Source of the DNA: a virus
DNA length: 64,000 nucleotides
IMG/VR virus record: IMGVR_UViG_3300036790_000386
Span: 1 to 64,000 of that record
Strand: one strand, 5' to 3'
Shown piece by piece: positions 39,640 through 49,452 of the stretch (position 1 is the stretch's first letter; the number at the start of each line of letters is the position of its first letter). A program made the translations under genes and the position numbers. The notes beneath the pieces were generated by a model. That model ran no database searches and was not told the origin of the DNA. It worked only from the letters and a program-made list of their open reading frames with translations.

Positions 39640-41049
39640 TCAGTGGCTTTCTTCAAACATTGAAGGATTTACAGTGTTACGCCCTACTTCACCATAATCT
39701 TGGTGTAGAATTATTGATTTCATATCTCGGATCGGGCGATAACCATTGTTATAATGCCAAGCATCTGGTGGCAATAAAACTCTAAAGCTTTCAACCGAGC
39801 AACCATTATAATCTTGTGATTGTTCAATTGTAGACTGAGATTTACGATGGTGTATGTGGCCAGTCCACCAATAACGATGAATTGTTTTACCCCAAAGCTC
39901 AGATTGATCAGTAGCCATAAGTAGCGGTAAACGTTCCATCTTGACATCATGGCCGTGATGGGTGCCAATTAAGACTTTACCAAAGTTAAAGAAATGAAAC
40001 GGTCTTGCACTTGTGTTAACAGTTACACGGGGGTCGTTTTCATAGATATTTTTTAAGCATTCAGCTAAAAAAACTGAAGTATAAATATCATGATTGCCGA
40101 TCTCAGTGATAATTGTAACATGGCTATGTTTTCTCAAAGCTGCGCGGATTAAGTATCTGAGCGCTCTAATTGCGCTACGGATCATTTGAGGATATCTACC
40201 ATCGGAATCAACTCTATTGCGATTCGTCGGGGTGACTGGCTCATGACTATCGTAATGAGTAAAATCACCAAGACATGCAATTAAGGCTTCTACGCAAGCA
40301 GGTGAATTATCAATAAGATAATCGATAGAATTGTATAGAAGCTTTTCGCTAAGCTCAATATTGAAATCGGTGCTGCTTTCTTCTTCTGTTGTTTTAAGAC
40401 CTAAATGAAGATCACTGACAACATAAGCTGCCATGATTTTATTATTAAAGTCTTTAGGGCCGATTGAAATTTCAGCTTTTGGGAGTGCTTCAGCTAGAGT
40501 TTCTGAAAACTGTTTCCAAAGTTTTTCACGATCTACATCTTCTAGTTTTTCTGAAACCCACTGTTGAGTTACTTTCCCTTGCTGATCATAAAGTGTTGCT
40601 GTTTTAACAATTTTCTTTGGATCAGGCAGCTGAACTGTTTCTTCTTTATCTCGGCCTTGAATTTTTGTTTTATTCCAATATTCTTGAACTTTTTTATTTC
40701 CATCATATTTGATAGAAGTTCCTCTAAGAGTTAAGCCATTAGGGATAGGATGAATTAAATCATATTGAGGTGCAAATCCCTGCTGTGCTGATAATCTTTC
40801 TTGTTCAGATTTTTTAGTTCTTTCAAAATCTACGCTAGAGATGCCAACTGACGATAATTTGAAACGAGAAAGAACAGGAATTGGATCATTAACATCTAGT
40901 CCTGCATTTTTAATAAGGCGGATTCTATCACATATTGACCTTCGATTAATATCTAATATTTTAGCAGCAACAAGTCTGTTATAATTGCTCTTTCTCAGAG
41001 TTTCAAGAGTGTATTTTAATACTTCTAGTGTTAAAGGTTTCCCTGACAT
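39640..41049 (-). CDS. HTH-metallophosphoesterase protein
   Basis: Residues ~5-50 (LEVLKYTLETLRKSNYNR then LVAAKILDINRRSICDRI) form a helix-turn-helix. From ~210 a calcineurin-like phosphoesterase follows: DLHLG, GDFTHYDSHEP, GNHD, GTHHGHD and GHIHHRK, giving all five metal motifs. Such phage enzymes cut phosphodiesters in nucleotides or nucleic acids. The linker is charged. Confidence 0.8.
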   Translation of the reverse strand: MSGKPLTLEVLKYTLETLRKSNYNRLVAAKILDINRRSICDRIRLIKNAGLDVNDPIPVLSRFKLSSVGISSVDFERTKKSEQERLSAQQGFAPQYDLIHPIPNGLTLRGTSIKYDGNKKVQEYWNKTKIQGRDKEETVQLPDPKKIVKTATLYDQQGKVTQQWVSEKLEDVDREKLWKQFSETLAEALPKAEISIGPKDFNNKIMAAYVVSDLHLGLKTTEEESSTDFNIELSEKLLYNSIDYLIDNSPACVEALIACLGDFTHYDSHEPVTPTNRNRVDSDGRYPQMIRSAIRALRYLIRAALRKHSHVTIITEIGNHDIYTSVFLAECLKNIYENDPRVTVNTSARPFHFFNFGKVLIGTHHGHDVKMERLPLLMATDQSELWGKTIHRYWWTGHIHHRKSQSTIEQSQDYNGCSVESFRVLLPPDAWHYNNGYRPIRDMKSIILHQDYGEVGRNTVNPSMFEESH

Positions 41050-41100
41050 TTATTAATCTCCACTAAAGCTACGCATGGTAGCAAGCGAAGTCAAAGCAAA

Positions 41101-41340
41101 CTAATGTATTTTATGAAAACTTAAATAGGCAAAGATAAATTCACCTACCCCAGCAAGTAATATAAAAAAGGCTCCCACTTTCATGAAAGCCCAAATAGCT
41201 CCTTTACCTAAAGATGCAATTTCTTTTAAGACAGATAGATCAGATTTAATTTGTTTTAGATCTTCTCTCATATCTTTATCGGATTGTTCTAAAAGTGCAA
41301 GGCGTTCACCATTTGTAAGATCATTCAATTTAGCCTCCAA
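41101..41340 (-). CDS. Small coiled-coil membrane protein
   Basis: Residues ~15-45 (LLEQSDKDMREDLKQIKSDL) form a coiled coil, and ~50-73 (AIWAFMKVGAFFILLAGVG) one membrane span. The pattern resembles XhlA-like or other phage accessory membrane proteins; it could be a second holin component. Position next to the spike gene, away from the lysis block, leaves its role open. Confidence 0.55.
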   Translation of the reverse strand: MEAKLNDLTNGERLALLEQSDKDMREDLKQIKSDLSVLKEIASLGKGAIWAFMKVGAFFILLAGVGEFIFAYLSFHKIH

Positions 41341-41363
41341 TAGTTATTATTTATTTTAAATAA

Positions 41364-42239
41364 TTAAGAAATATTTATATTTCCAGCGCTGATATGTGAA
41401 CCTGAGACAGCAATAGATTGAAAAGCATAGCTGCCTACAATTGTAATTAGATTGGGACTGCTATTGTTAATACTAGATCCAAATTCACAACCACTAAAAC
41501 CTGTAGTACGATGTTGTATAATTTTAATTGGAGAACTAAAGACGCATCCATTAAAAAATGTTACTGCTGCTGTATTATTTCCGTCTTCAATTTCGACACT
41601 GCTTGTGTAGTTTCCAGTAAAATCACATTGTGTAAAATGATTTTCACTCAATGCTTGACCTGAAACAGGAGATCCTTGCAAGAAACCACAATTAGCAGTA
41701 TCACCTTCAGAATCAAATTTAACCCGATGCCACCAATTAGCTCCATTTGAGGTAACTTGAGCGCTCCCAGTAGAATAACCAGCAAAGACATTTTCAAAGT
41801 AACAATCAATACCTTCAGTAAAAATTGCAGAGAATCCATAAAAGGCTGTAACGTCACGAACAAGACAACCAACACAACCAAGAGAAACAGTAAGCGAATT
41901 AGTTTCTGGATTTGGTCCTTGATAACCAAAAATACCGCAATTTTTTATTCCTGAATATAAAGAATTTGGAGCAAATTGCACAGTATTTGTATTGGAGCTT
42001 GCACCACTTTTGTTGGTGCTGGTAAAAACTGTTACTTGTTGACCATCGCCTTCAAATATAACATCAGTTGGGATTACAATGCCTTCTGGTATAAAGAAAG
42101 TTTTAGCAGAATTAAAGCCTGTATAGACCTTACCTCCCCCATTAGCTAATGCAGCATTAAATGCATTTTGAATTGCTGCACTATCGTCAGTATTGCCATC
42201 ACCAACAGCTTGAAAATCTTTTAATGTAATTATACTCAT
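41364..42239 (-). CDS. Pectate-lyase-like tailspike protein
   Basis: The start (LKDFQAVGDGNTDDSAAIQN) is the classic pectate lyase superfamily 3 signature, with FFIPEGIVIPTDVIFEGDG next and later beta-helix coils (NCGIFGYQGP, CEFGSSINNSS). Such tailspikes bind or cut surface polysaccharides, which suits a receptor-binding or depolymerase role. At 291 residues it is short and lacks an obvious head-binding domain, so it probably attaches to another tail part. Confidence 0.72.
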   Translation of the reverse strand: MSIITLKDFQAVGDGNTDDSAAIQNAFNAALANGGGKVYTGFNSAKTFFIPEGIVIPTDVIFEGDGQQVTVFTSTNKSGASSNTNTVQFAPNSLYSGIKNCGIFGYQGPNPETNSLTVSLGCVGCLVRDVTAFYGFSAIFTEGIDCYFENVFAGYSTGSAQVTSNGANWWHRVKFDSEGDTANCGFLQGSPVSGQALSENHFTQCDFTGNYTSSVEIEDGNNTAAVTFFNGCVFSSPIKIIQHRTTGFSGCEFGSSINNSSPNLITIVGSYAFQSIAVSGSHISAGNINIS

Positions 42240-42267
42240 ATATAGCTCCCGTGGAGTATAGTTAAAT

Positions 42268-43947
42268 TTACCACCTTATAATAACAAGTCCATTCGCACC
42301 TGAACCCCAAACTGATGAACTTCCAGCACCAGCAGCACCACCCCCACCTGGAATTGTTGCGGCAGCTATAGCAGAAGTATTTGCTGTACCTCCCAATCCG
42401 CCACGAGGTGCATTTCCTCCTGGTGCATTTGAATTAGATCCATCTAAGTCTGTTCCACTTTGGCCTGAAAGATTTAAATAACCACCAGAACCAGCACCAC
42501 CAGGACCAGGACCAGCAGTGCCCCCTGTACCGCCAGTTGCTGAGCACATAGCGCCAAAGCTACTAGTTCCACCGTTAGCTGAAACAGTAGATCCACCAAG
42601 ACCAACAGTTACAGTGATATGTGCTCCGGAAGTTACAGTAAAGATTCCTAAAGAATAACCACCAGCAGCGCCGCTAGCTCCATTACCGCCAAGCCCTGCA
42701 CCACCACCACTCCACAATTCAACTTCTACAACGGTAACACCAGAAGGAACTGTAAAAGTTCCACTATTGGTAAATACGCTATAATTTGCAAATACACCTG
42801 TAGCAACATATAGATTAGTTCCAGTTACAGATCCAGTTACATCTAAAGTACCACCAATTGTTGTATTATCAGTAACCCCAAGAGAGTTGAGTGTTGTTGT
42901 ACCTGCTACACTAAGATTTCCATTAAGTGTAGTATTACCAGTAACACTTAAACTAGAAGATAGATAAACAGCACCAGTGGTATTAAGAATTCCACTAAGT
43001 GTAGTATTACCAGTAACGCTTAGAGTTCCACCGACTGTTTGATTTAGTGTAACAGCAAAATTTCCAGAAGCACCCATAGTTGAAGCATCTGCTGCTACGA
43101 TTCGAAGATTTGAGCCATCTGGTTCTACTGCAATCCAACCTTTATTTGGAATAGTGATTGATGTTTGACCGTTGCTTGTAGTACCAATAAAGGCACCTGT
43201 TTGTGCTGTAACAATACTAGAATAACCGCTATAATTACCTATAACAACCGGACCATTAGCTGAATTAACGAAGCCGGTGGTAAAAGTTACAGTTAAACCA
43301 TTGGCGCCTACATTGATATTTTTACCACCATCACCAGCTATAACAGAATAATTTTGAGTGATAGTTACAGCACGGTTAGCGTAACCTTTTGCTGTAGTAA
43401 ATCCTGGAGCAAAATTAGTTAGTTGCCATTCTGTACCATCAAATACAAAAGTTGCATAACCATTTGCAATAAGTTCAGTGCCTATCAATGCTGTTTTAGC
43501 AATTGTAGTTACAGCTGCATTGCCATTACCCATCCAATTTAAAGTTGTAGCTCCATTATTAGTTGCAGCAATTTGAACAGTAACAGCTAAACCAGCAACT
43601 GGAGCGGGGAAAGAAAGACCAGCTACTGGAACTGCAACAACAATTGCATTAGCTGTACCTGAATCTATAAAACTATCACCGAGAAGAAGTGATTGCCAAA
43701 ATTGAGACCAAAAATCATCAAGAACGCCGTTGTCTAAAATATTTTGGTTTAATACATTGCCCATATAATTGGCAATTGCAGCTGAGACAAAGCTCGGCTG
43801 GCGAACAGCTTTGTTAACTTGAGTAGATTGTGCAGTGCCTGTAACAAAGCCATTGGTGACAACGGTGTCAACTGCCCAATTAGCTTGCGACTCAACACCA
43901 GCACCATCACCAATAGCAAATGGCAAAAAGTCAATTTCAAGAGTCAT
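42268..43947 (-). CDS. Tail fibre with glycine-rich tip, paralogue of 44603 N-terminus
   Basis: Residues 1-178 are clearly related to the whole protein at 44603 (FLPFAIG, VVTNGF, QVNKAVRQ, SGLSFPAPVAG, ATTLNWMGNG, FDGTEWQL). The middle has fibre repeats (SVTGNTTLSG, VAGTTTLNSLG). The last ~120 residues form another glycine-rich tip (GGAGLGGNGASGAAGG) ending GANGLVIIRW. A host-binding fibre with a tip like those of the giant adhesins. Confidence 0.75.
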   Translation of the reverse strand: MTLEIDFLPFAIGDGAGVESQANWAVDTVVTNGFVTGTAQSTQVNKAVRQPSFVSAAIANYMGNVLNQNILDNGVLDDFWSQFWQSLLLGDSFIDSGTANAIVVAVPVAGLSFPAPVAGLAVTVQIAATNNGATTLNWMGNGNAAVTTIAKTALIGTELIANGYATFVFDGTEWQLTNFAPGFTTAKGYANRAVTITQNYSVIAGDGGKNINVGANGLTVTFTTGFVNSANGPVVIGNYSGYSSIVTAQTGAFIGTTSNGQTSITIPNKGWIAVEPDGSNLRIVAADASTMGASGNFAVTLNQTVGGTLSVTGNTTLSGILNTTGAVYLSSSLSVTGNTTLNGNLSVAGTTTLNSLGVTDNTTIGGTLDVTGSVTGTNLYVATGVFANYSVFTNSGTFTVPSGVTVVEVELWSGGGAGLGGNGASGAAGGYSLGIFTVTSGAHITVTVGLGGSTVSANGGTSSFGAMCSATGGTGGTAGPGPGGAGSGGYLNLSGQSGTDLDGSNSNAPGGNAPRGGLGGTANTSAIAAATIPGGGGAAGAGSSSVWGSGANGLVIIRW

Positions 43948-43966
43948 GGTTTATTGGCCCTTTGGG

Positions 43967-44590
43967 TTACATTGGCAACCAAGTTGCTGTTGGCGTCCCA
44001 GTATAAGTCACAATAATTTTATCATTTTGACTTACAGTTACGCAACCAGTTGTTGTGCCACAAGTAAAAGCAGCAGCGGAACCGCGCTTAATTTGAACAG
44101 TTGTTAGTGTTGTGCCTGCAAGATATAAAGAACCATATGCAGATGCAGTAAAAGTAAAAGGTGAACCAGTTAAAGATATAGTAGAAGGAGCAACTGGAAC
44201 TGAAGGATTACCTAATCCAATGATTCCCCAATTAGCATTTGTTCCGGTTGAATTTGTAAGAACTTCTGCTTCAACGACTGCATATTGCGTGAGATTGAAA
44301 ACAGCAGTTGTACTACTATTGATGGAAGCTCCACTAGCAGGAACTACTGTTGTTCCAGTGCTAGTAGTTGTTAATTGAACTCTAGAACCAACAATAGCAG
44401 TTGTATTTAGAGATATAACGAGATTAACGCTAGTCATCTCTACTAGATTGCCAATATCTGTTAACGTTATAAGATAATTAGCAGATCGTGTATTGACTGT
44501 AACAGCGCGAACATATGTTGGATTTACAGCAACAAAGCCACTTCCATTGACAATAATAGTTTGATTGTCGATGCTAACTGTACTTGACAT
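43967..44590 (-). CDS. Fibre/appendage protein, 207 aa
   Basis: Beta-rich, low-complexity sequence (YLITLTDIGNLVEMTSVNLV, AVVEAEVLTNSTGTNANWG then IIGLG) of the form seen in tail fibre domains. No enzymatic motif. It sits between two paralogous fibre proteins and probably forms part of the same appendage. AGGAAATT precedes the ATG. Confidence 0.6.
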   Translation of the reverse strand: MSSTVSIDNQTIIVNGSGFVAVNPTYVRAVTVNTRSANYLITLTDIGNLVEMTSVNLVISLNTTAIVGSRVQLTTTSTGTTVVPASGASINSSTTAVFNLTQYAVVEAEVLTNSTGTNANWGIIGLGNPSVPVAPSTISLTGSPFTFTASAYGSLYLAGTTLTTVQIKRGSAAAFTCGTTTGCVTVSQNDKIIVTYTGTPTATWLPM

Positions 44591-44602
44591 TAGAATTTCC
44601 TA

Positions 44603-45136
44603 TTAAGAAATATATTGCCACTCAGTGCCATCAAAGCAGAAGCGATAAATACCACCACTAAGAATTGTTGTACTGGATAGCGCGCCTTTAGCTTGAGTTG
44701 TTACAGCAACTGCGCCATGACCCATCCAATTAAGAGTTGTTGCACCTGTATTAGAAGCAGCAATCAACACTAAAATTGAAGTACCAGCAACTGGAGCGGG
44801 GAAAGAAAGACCAGAAGGTTCTGTAATAACGATGGTATTGGCTGAACCAGAATCTGTAAAATAATGGCTTTGCAGCATTGTTTGCCAAAACTGTACTTCT
44901 AAACCTGCAACACTGCCATTATCAAAAACACTAGCATTAAGAATTTGAGAGGCTAAATTTGCCCAAGTAGCTGCAACAACAGATGCCTGACGAATAGCTT
45001 TATTAACCTGGATAGAAAGAGTAATTCCAGATTGAAATCCATTAGTAACTACAGCATCTGATACCCAAGCAGCTTGTGATTCTACGTTTGCACTTCCACC
45101 AATAGCAAATGGAAGAAAATCAACTGTATTTGTCAT
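44603..45136 (-). CDS. Fibre-base protein, paralogue of 42268 N-terminal domain
   Basis: The 177 residues align with the N-terminal third of the fibre at 42268 (shared DFLPFAIG, SQAAW/SQANW, DAVVTNGF, IQVNKAIRQ, ATTLNWMGHG, FDGTEWQY). The N-terminal half probably attaches to the baseplate. The pair shows a duplication within the fibre cluster. Follows DUF2612 gene. Confidence 0.7.
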   Translation of the reverse strand: MTNTVDFLPFAIGGSANVESQAAWVSDAVVTNGFQSGITLSIQVNKAIRQASVVAATWANLASQILNASVFDNGSVAGLEVQFWQTMLQSHYFTDSGSANTIVITEPSGLSFPAPVAGTSILVLIAASNTGATTLNWMGHGAVAVTTQAKGALSSTTILSGGIYRFCFDGTEWQYIS

Positions 45137-45146
45137 AAAAATTTCC

Positions 45147-45962
45147 TTAAGTAGTGGAAACTAAACTAACCCAAGCGCCATGATCTAAACCTGACACAGT
45201 AACATTTTCAGCATCAAGCCCAAATAATGGAGTTCCACCTAAAATACCACCTGGATAGACTGAAGGCATAGCCAAATAAACTGTAACACCAGCTGTGCCT
45301 AAAGCAATTGCACTACTTGAAAAAATAGCAGATACAATCGCATTTGGTTGTTGACCAGTTAAAATAAACATCATTTGCATATTGCCCATATCTTGAATTG
45401 CAATATAGGACAATTCACCAAATAAAGGTGCAATAACAGTTGAAACTACACCATTAACTGTTGCGACTAAAGTTAAAGGTGTTTTACCAGTTTGAAGAAT
45501 AACTACTGGAACATTATCAGCGCCAAAAATTTGATCCCAAGAATTATAGGCTTGTTGAATTGTACCGTTCCAGTGATTTGCTACAACTTTCGCTTCAAGT
45601 AAAAGTCTATAATCACTATCATCAAGTTCAACAAGACCTGATTCTGGTGCTCCAGTAGTAAACCAAATTGCCTGATTAAACCCTAAACCAACTATATTAA
45701 AACTAAAATAAGAATTAATAGCTTCGCTTAGAAATCGTGTTACACCGATCCAAAGACCAACAGTATCAAGTTGTGTTCCAACTGCTTGGTCTAAATCAAA
45801 ATTTGTAGGTAAGCTAAGTAAGACAGCTGTAAGATCAGCAAATGGTTGAACACAAGCAGATATCGTAGCCATAAAATTTGGCTGATTTTGATTTTGAGAT
45901 GGTATTAAATTTGTATATGTAGTTATTGGAGCCGGCACAGTTGCATTTAATGATAAACTCAT
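45147..45962 (-). CDS. DUF2612 baseplate protein
   Basis: The central FDLDQAVGTQLDTVGLWIGV and DDSDYRLLLEAKVVANHWNG, then GTIQQAYNSWDQIF, match DUF2612 baseplate proteins of contractile-tailed phages. It probably joins baseplate J to the fibres. ATG 45962 overlaps the baseplate J stop (ATGA), so the longer frame is rejected. Confidence 0.8.
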   Translation of the reverse strand: MSLSLNATVPAPITTYTNLIPSQNQNQPNFMATISACVQPFADLTAVLLSLPTNFDLDQAVGTQLDTVGLWIGVTRFLSEAINSYFSFNIVGLGFNQAIWFTTGAPESGLVELDDSDYRLLLEAKVVANHWNGTIQQAYNSWDQIFGADNVPVVILQTGKTPLTLVATVNGVVSTVIAPLFGELSYIAIQDMGNMQMMFILTGQQPNAIVSAIFSSSAIALGTAGVTVYLAMPSVYPGGILGGTPLFGLDAENVTVSGLDHGAWVSLVSTT

Positions 45963-47404
45963 GCAACCACCACCGTAACACTTGCAGCTGTGCAAGAAGC
46001 CTCATAATTAAATGGAACGGTTAGATCTGCAACTCCATAAACAATAGCGCCAATTGAAACTGTGTTAGAAACAGGAATAGCTGGACTAAATGTTAAAATA
46101 TTACCATTAACATTTGAAATAGTTGTTTGATATGTTGTACCGCCAGTTAACGTTATGAAAATTACTTCACCATCAACGTAAAGAGAGCCTTCACCGACAG
46201 TGATTGTAGTTGCAGAACCAGCAGCCGTCGCAGTCGTAACCATAAAATCAGTTCTTGCTTGTGCCACCGCATATGGCACAACTAAACTATAAGTATCTGA
46301 AATTAAGTCTAATGCTGATTGAAGTGATCCAGTAGCTGTAGTTGCTGCATCACCATCAAGATTAGCTGGACCCCACAAACGACCACAATAAGAATTTTCA
46401 CCAATAGCAAGCTCATTAACAGCATAAGCTATTGCAGCTTGAATATTAGATGCTGCATTTGAAGTATAACCTGTCAATGGATTAAGATTGACTAGAACTG
46501 CCACTGGTACATAAGCAAGTACAAAGAAATTAATTGTACTTGGGACACCAATAGAATCGTAAACTATTTCAGTTGTTGTTCCATAGGTTGAAACACCTGG
46601 TGATTTATATAGTGCAATTGTTTGAGCAATTTGTGTAGCACTTCCACCTGCAACAACAGCCGTAATTGAATGAGGCGGTGTTCCATTGGCATCTGTACTA
46701 CCTGTATCGTTTTTATACATCGCAACAGCAGTAATGCCGGCAAGATTTTCAAGACCCCCTTGAATACCAGCTAAAACTGTTTGAGCTGGAAGTGAAACTG
46801 ATCCACTCTGACGTTGACGTAGAGTAGCGTCTATTTCAACAGCAGTGCCAACAGAAACTGTATTAGAACCATTAGTTACAGTTTGCCATCCTGGAATTGG
46901 AGTTAAAATAATAGTTAAAGAATTGTTTGGCAGAGTTACATTGCCAGAAGTTGTACTTGTTGCTGTAACTTCGATTGTACCTGAATTTGGAATTACAGTT
47001 CCATTTGGAATTGACCACTGAGTTCCAAGATTCAAATTATCACCAATCAAAGCATTATCAATAGGTGTTCCGGCTTGACCTACAAGAGTAACAATAACTG
47101 AAGAATTTGATGAACTTTCACGTTGTAAACCATTAATTTTGACAACAGAAGAAAGACCAGCACCTATAGCTGTTGCTGGGCTGAATTGATTGTAAACAAA
47201 AATTGCAGTATCATTGCAATCATGAATTGCTTGAGCAATAATACCTAACCACTGGCCATCTTGGCTATCTGGGCCAAGATAAACATCTGAACCATAAATG
47301 GATTGAAAACTGGACTGAAGAGATGCCAGAATCTGATCCATCGTTGGAGCAGAGATGCCGGTCGAACTGACAGTTGCAGCTAACGTTGTTAATGTCTGGC
47401 TCAT
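45959..47404 (-). CDS. Baseplate J-like protein
   Basis: Typical baseplate J features are DGQWLGIIAQAIHD, then GAGLSSVVKINGLQR near the N-terminus, a variable domain (VTLVGQAGTPIDNALIGDNL, TATSTTSGNVTLP), and ENLAGITAVAMYKNDTG in the middle. The protein forms the outer baseplate wedge. An extra domain (EGSLYVDGEVIFITLTGG) near the C-terminus is unusual. Immediate neighbours are also baseplate genes. Confidence 0.85.
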   Translation of the reverse strand: MSQTLTTLAATVSSTGISAPTMDQILASLQSSFQSIYGSDVYLGPDSQDGQWLGIIAQAIHDCNDTAIFVYNQFSPATAIGAGLSSVVKINGLQRESSSNSSVIVTLVGQAGTPIDNALIGDNLNLGTQWSIPNGTVIPNSGTIEVTATSTTSGNVTLPNNSLTIILTPIPGWQTVTNGSNTVSVGTAVEIDATLRQRQSGSVSLPAQTVLAGIQGGLENLAGITAVAMYKNDTGSTDANGTPPHSITAVVAGGSATQIAQTIALYKSPGVSTYGTTTEIVYDSIGVPSTINFFVLAYVPVAVLVNLNPLTGYTSNAASNIQAAIAYAVNELAIGENSYCGRLWGPANLDGDAATTATGSLQSALDLISDTYSLVVPYAVAQARTDFMVTTATAAGSATTITVGEGSLYVDGEVIFITLTGGTTYQTTISNVNGNILTFSPAIPVSNTVSIGAIVYGVADLTVPFNYEASCTAASVTVVVA

Positions 47405-47413
47405 TATCTCTTC

Positions 47414-47797
47414 TCAGGTAGTTGCTGGCGCAATAGTCTGAATAGATGGAAATGTAGTTGTGCCAAATACAGTATTTATATTTGAGCCTGAAACAGAATA
47501 TGTTCGTGTAGATGCTGTATAATTGACATTCCAATTTTCAATATTAATTACACCAGGAACCGCCAATACAGCAGTCTTTAAAATTAATGCACCCATAGTT
47601 AAATTGCCATAACCAGCAATTTGAGTATTATACGGGATGCCCGCTGAAAGATTTAAAAACCACTCTGTTTGCCATAATTTTAAACTGGTGCCAACGATTT
47701 GAGATACAGCAGCTGCACTATCAATAAGATAATTTGCTGAACCTTGCCCAAATGTCATATCACCAGTTGAGCTTAATGTTCTGACCCTAAGAACCAT
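47414..47797 (-). CDS. Baseplate wedge protein, gp25/W-like
   Basis: GDMTFGQGSANYLIDS, QIVGTSLKLWQTEWFLN and GIPYNTQIAGYG match the small lysozyme-fold wedge protein of contractile baseplates (gp25 or P2 W type) without an active site. It lies next to baseplate J as in other phages. ATG at 47797. Confidence 0.7.
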   Translation of the reverse strand: MVLRVRTLSSTGDMTFGQGSANYLIDSAAAVSQIVGTSLKLWQTEWFLNLSAGIPYNTQIAGYGNLTMGALILKTAVLAVPGVINIENWNVNYTASTRTYSVSGSNINTVFGTTTFPSIQTIAPATT

Positions 47798-47830
47798 TGA
47801 ATACCACGCTGCTGCTTAAATAGATGTAAT

Positions 47831-49450
47831 TTATAATTCTGCACTTGCTGTTACTGAGCATTCCATTAAACCTGCTCCTGAAGAGGTTATTAATGCTTGC
47901 AATATACATCCAGTATCAGATTCAAAATTTACAGCACCTGTAGATGCATTAGTGTAAGCTGGAGATATTATACTAACACTAGGAGTTCCTCTCATCATCG
48001 CAGGCCACGTGAACCATTGAAAAATACCACCACCAGGTCCATTATAACCTGGTACGATAACAGTTCCAAATTCACAATAATACCTTTGGCACGAAATAAA
48101 TTCAGTTGCAATGCTACGCCGTTCAAATGATGTAGCAACTGTACCTTTTTCAAGTTGAATATCTGTAGCGCCAATTTCGTTATTAATAGTTTCAGGCCAA
48201 TTTGTACTTGTTGAACTACACAAATAAGAACCACTTTGCCATGAACCAAAAATGGATGTGGCATAAGTTCCAATAGTGTACGCACCTATAACAAGAGTCA
48301 AGCCTGTTGAAGATGAATTAGGAACATTTGCTCCTGATGGTATAGATGTTACAGGAATTACTACTTTTTGAAACGCCCCAGATCCTGTATAGGAGAAGTT
48401 TTGAACAAACGAGTTTGTGCCAGTCCCATCAAGCAAAGCAACGCTATATGTACCATTTACCGTTGCGTAAAAAATAAACGAAATAACAACTGGCTGACCA
48501 ACAAGATCATAGCAGTTGGCTCCTTCAATTCTCTGCTCTATGCCTCCAACATAATTTGTTCCAGTGAAACCAGAACAAGCAGAAATAGCTTGCAAATATA
48601 TAAAATTGTGCGTTGTTACGCTGCCATAACTGCCACCACTTGCTTGACTTTGATAAATGGTCCCAGATACTGCATTATTAATTCCAATAAACCTATCAGG
48701 ACCACCATAAGCTGTTGTACCGTTGGGAAGTGAAACCGTACTTCGCTGAGCTACTCGACAATCACCGTTAATAATTCTATTTTTTAAAGTATTGAACTGG
48801 CTAACAGTTAAGCCCTGACCACTCGCAGTACCTGGTGCAATTTGAACAGTACCACCCCCTGAAATAAGATTCCAAGTAGAAGAAGTTGAACTATATTGCA
48901 ACAATGCTGTATTGCTTGCAACAATTTCACCTCCTTGCAAAGTAGAGCCACCCATAGTTATGTTCTTAGCATCGCCGCCTGCATTAAATGTTGATGCTCC
49001 TATATTTGTATTAGCTGGATTAAACGAAACAAACATTCCATCAGTATAAGTTGTAATTGCAGGAGTTAAAGCAACAACATAAGCGTTAGCTGAGCCTGAA
49101 TCTGTTGCTTGATAATTATATGAATTTTGTTGAATAACATTATTGAAATTAGTTAAAATTCCAGCAGTAACATCAGAATAAATTGTATCTCCTTCAACCC
49201 ATTCTTGTGCAGTTGAACCTTCTTGTCCACGAAGAACAGTAAGATTTAAACCTGATATTGCTGTAACCCAAACAATTTCAAATATGCCAGCAGTTGCTGG
49301 ATGAATAATTGTTAGAGATAAATAAGATCCTGAAGGTATTGCCGGAAATCCAGAAACACTTGCTACAGAAACTGTAGTAACAGCATCATTAATGCCGGAA
49401 GTTAAATCTGTATCAATATTAGTTCCAAAAACAAAAACTTCTGTTGTCAT
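47831..49450 (-). CDS. Tail fibre protein with receptor-binding module, 539 aa
   Basis: The N-terminus (FGTNIDTDLTSGINDAVTTV) and SGLNLTVLRGQEGSTAQEW are common baseplate-attached fibre domains. The middle has LKNRIINGDCRVAQRS and GGPDRFIG, a module frequent in tail fibres followed by a jelly-roll carbohydrate-binding fold. The C-terminus contains FERRSIATEFISCQRYYCEF, typical of this class. It is a probable receptor-binding protein. Confidence 0.75.
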   Translation of the reverse strand: MTTEVFVFGTNIDTDLTSGINDAVTTVSVASVSGFPAIPSGSYLSLTIIHPATAGIFEIVWVTAISGLNLTVLRGQEGSTAQEWVEGDTIYSDVTAGILTNFNNVIQQNSYNYQATDSGSANAYVVALTPAITTYTDGMFVSFNPANTNIGASTFNAGGDAKNITMGGSTLQGGEIVASNTALLQYSSTSSTWNLISGGGTVQIAPGTASGQGLTVSQFNTLKNRIINGDCRVAQRSTVSLPNGTTAYGGPDRFIGINNAVSGTIYQSQASGGSYGSVTTHNFIYLQAISACSGFTGTNYVGGIEQRIEGANCYDLVGQPVVISFIFYATVNGTYSVALLDGTGTNSFVQNFSYTGSGAFQKVVIPVTSIPSGANVPNSSSTGLTLVIGAYTIGTYATSIFGSWQSGSYLCSSTSTNWPETINNEIGATDIQLEKGTVATSFERRSIATEFISCQRYYCEFGTVIVPGYNGPGGGIFQWFTWPAMMRGTPSVSIISPAYTNASTGAVNFESDTGCILQALITSSGAGLMECSVTASAEL

Positions 49451-49452
49451 TA

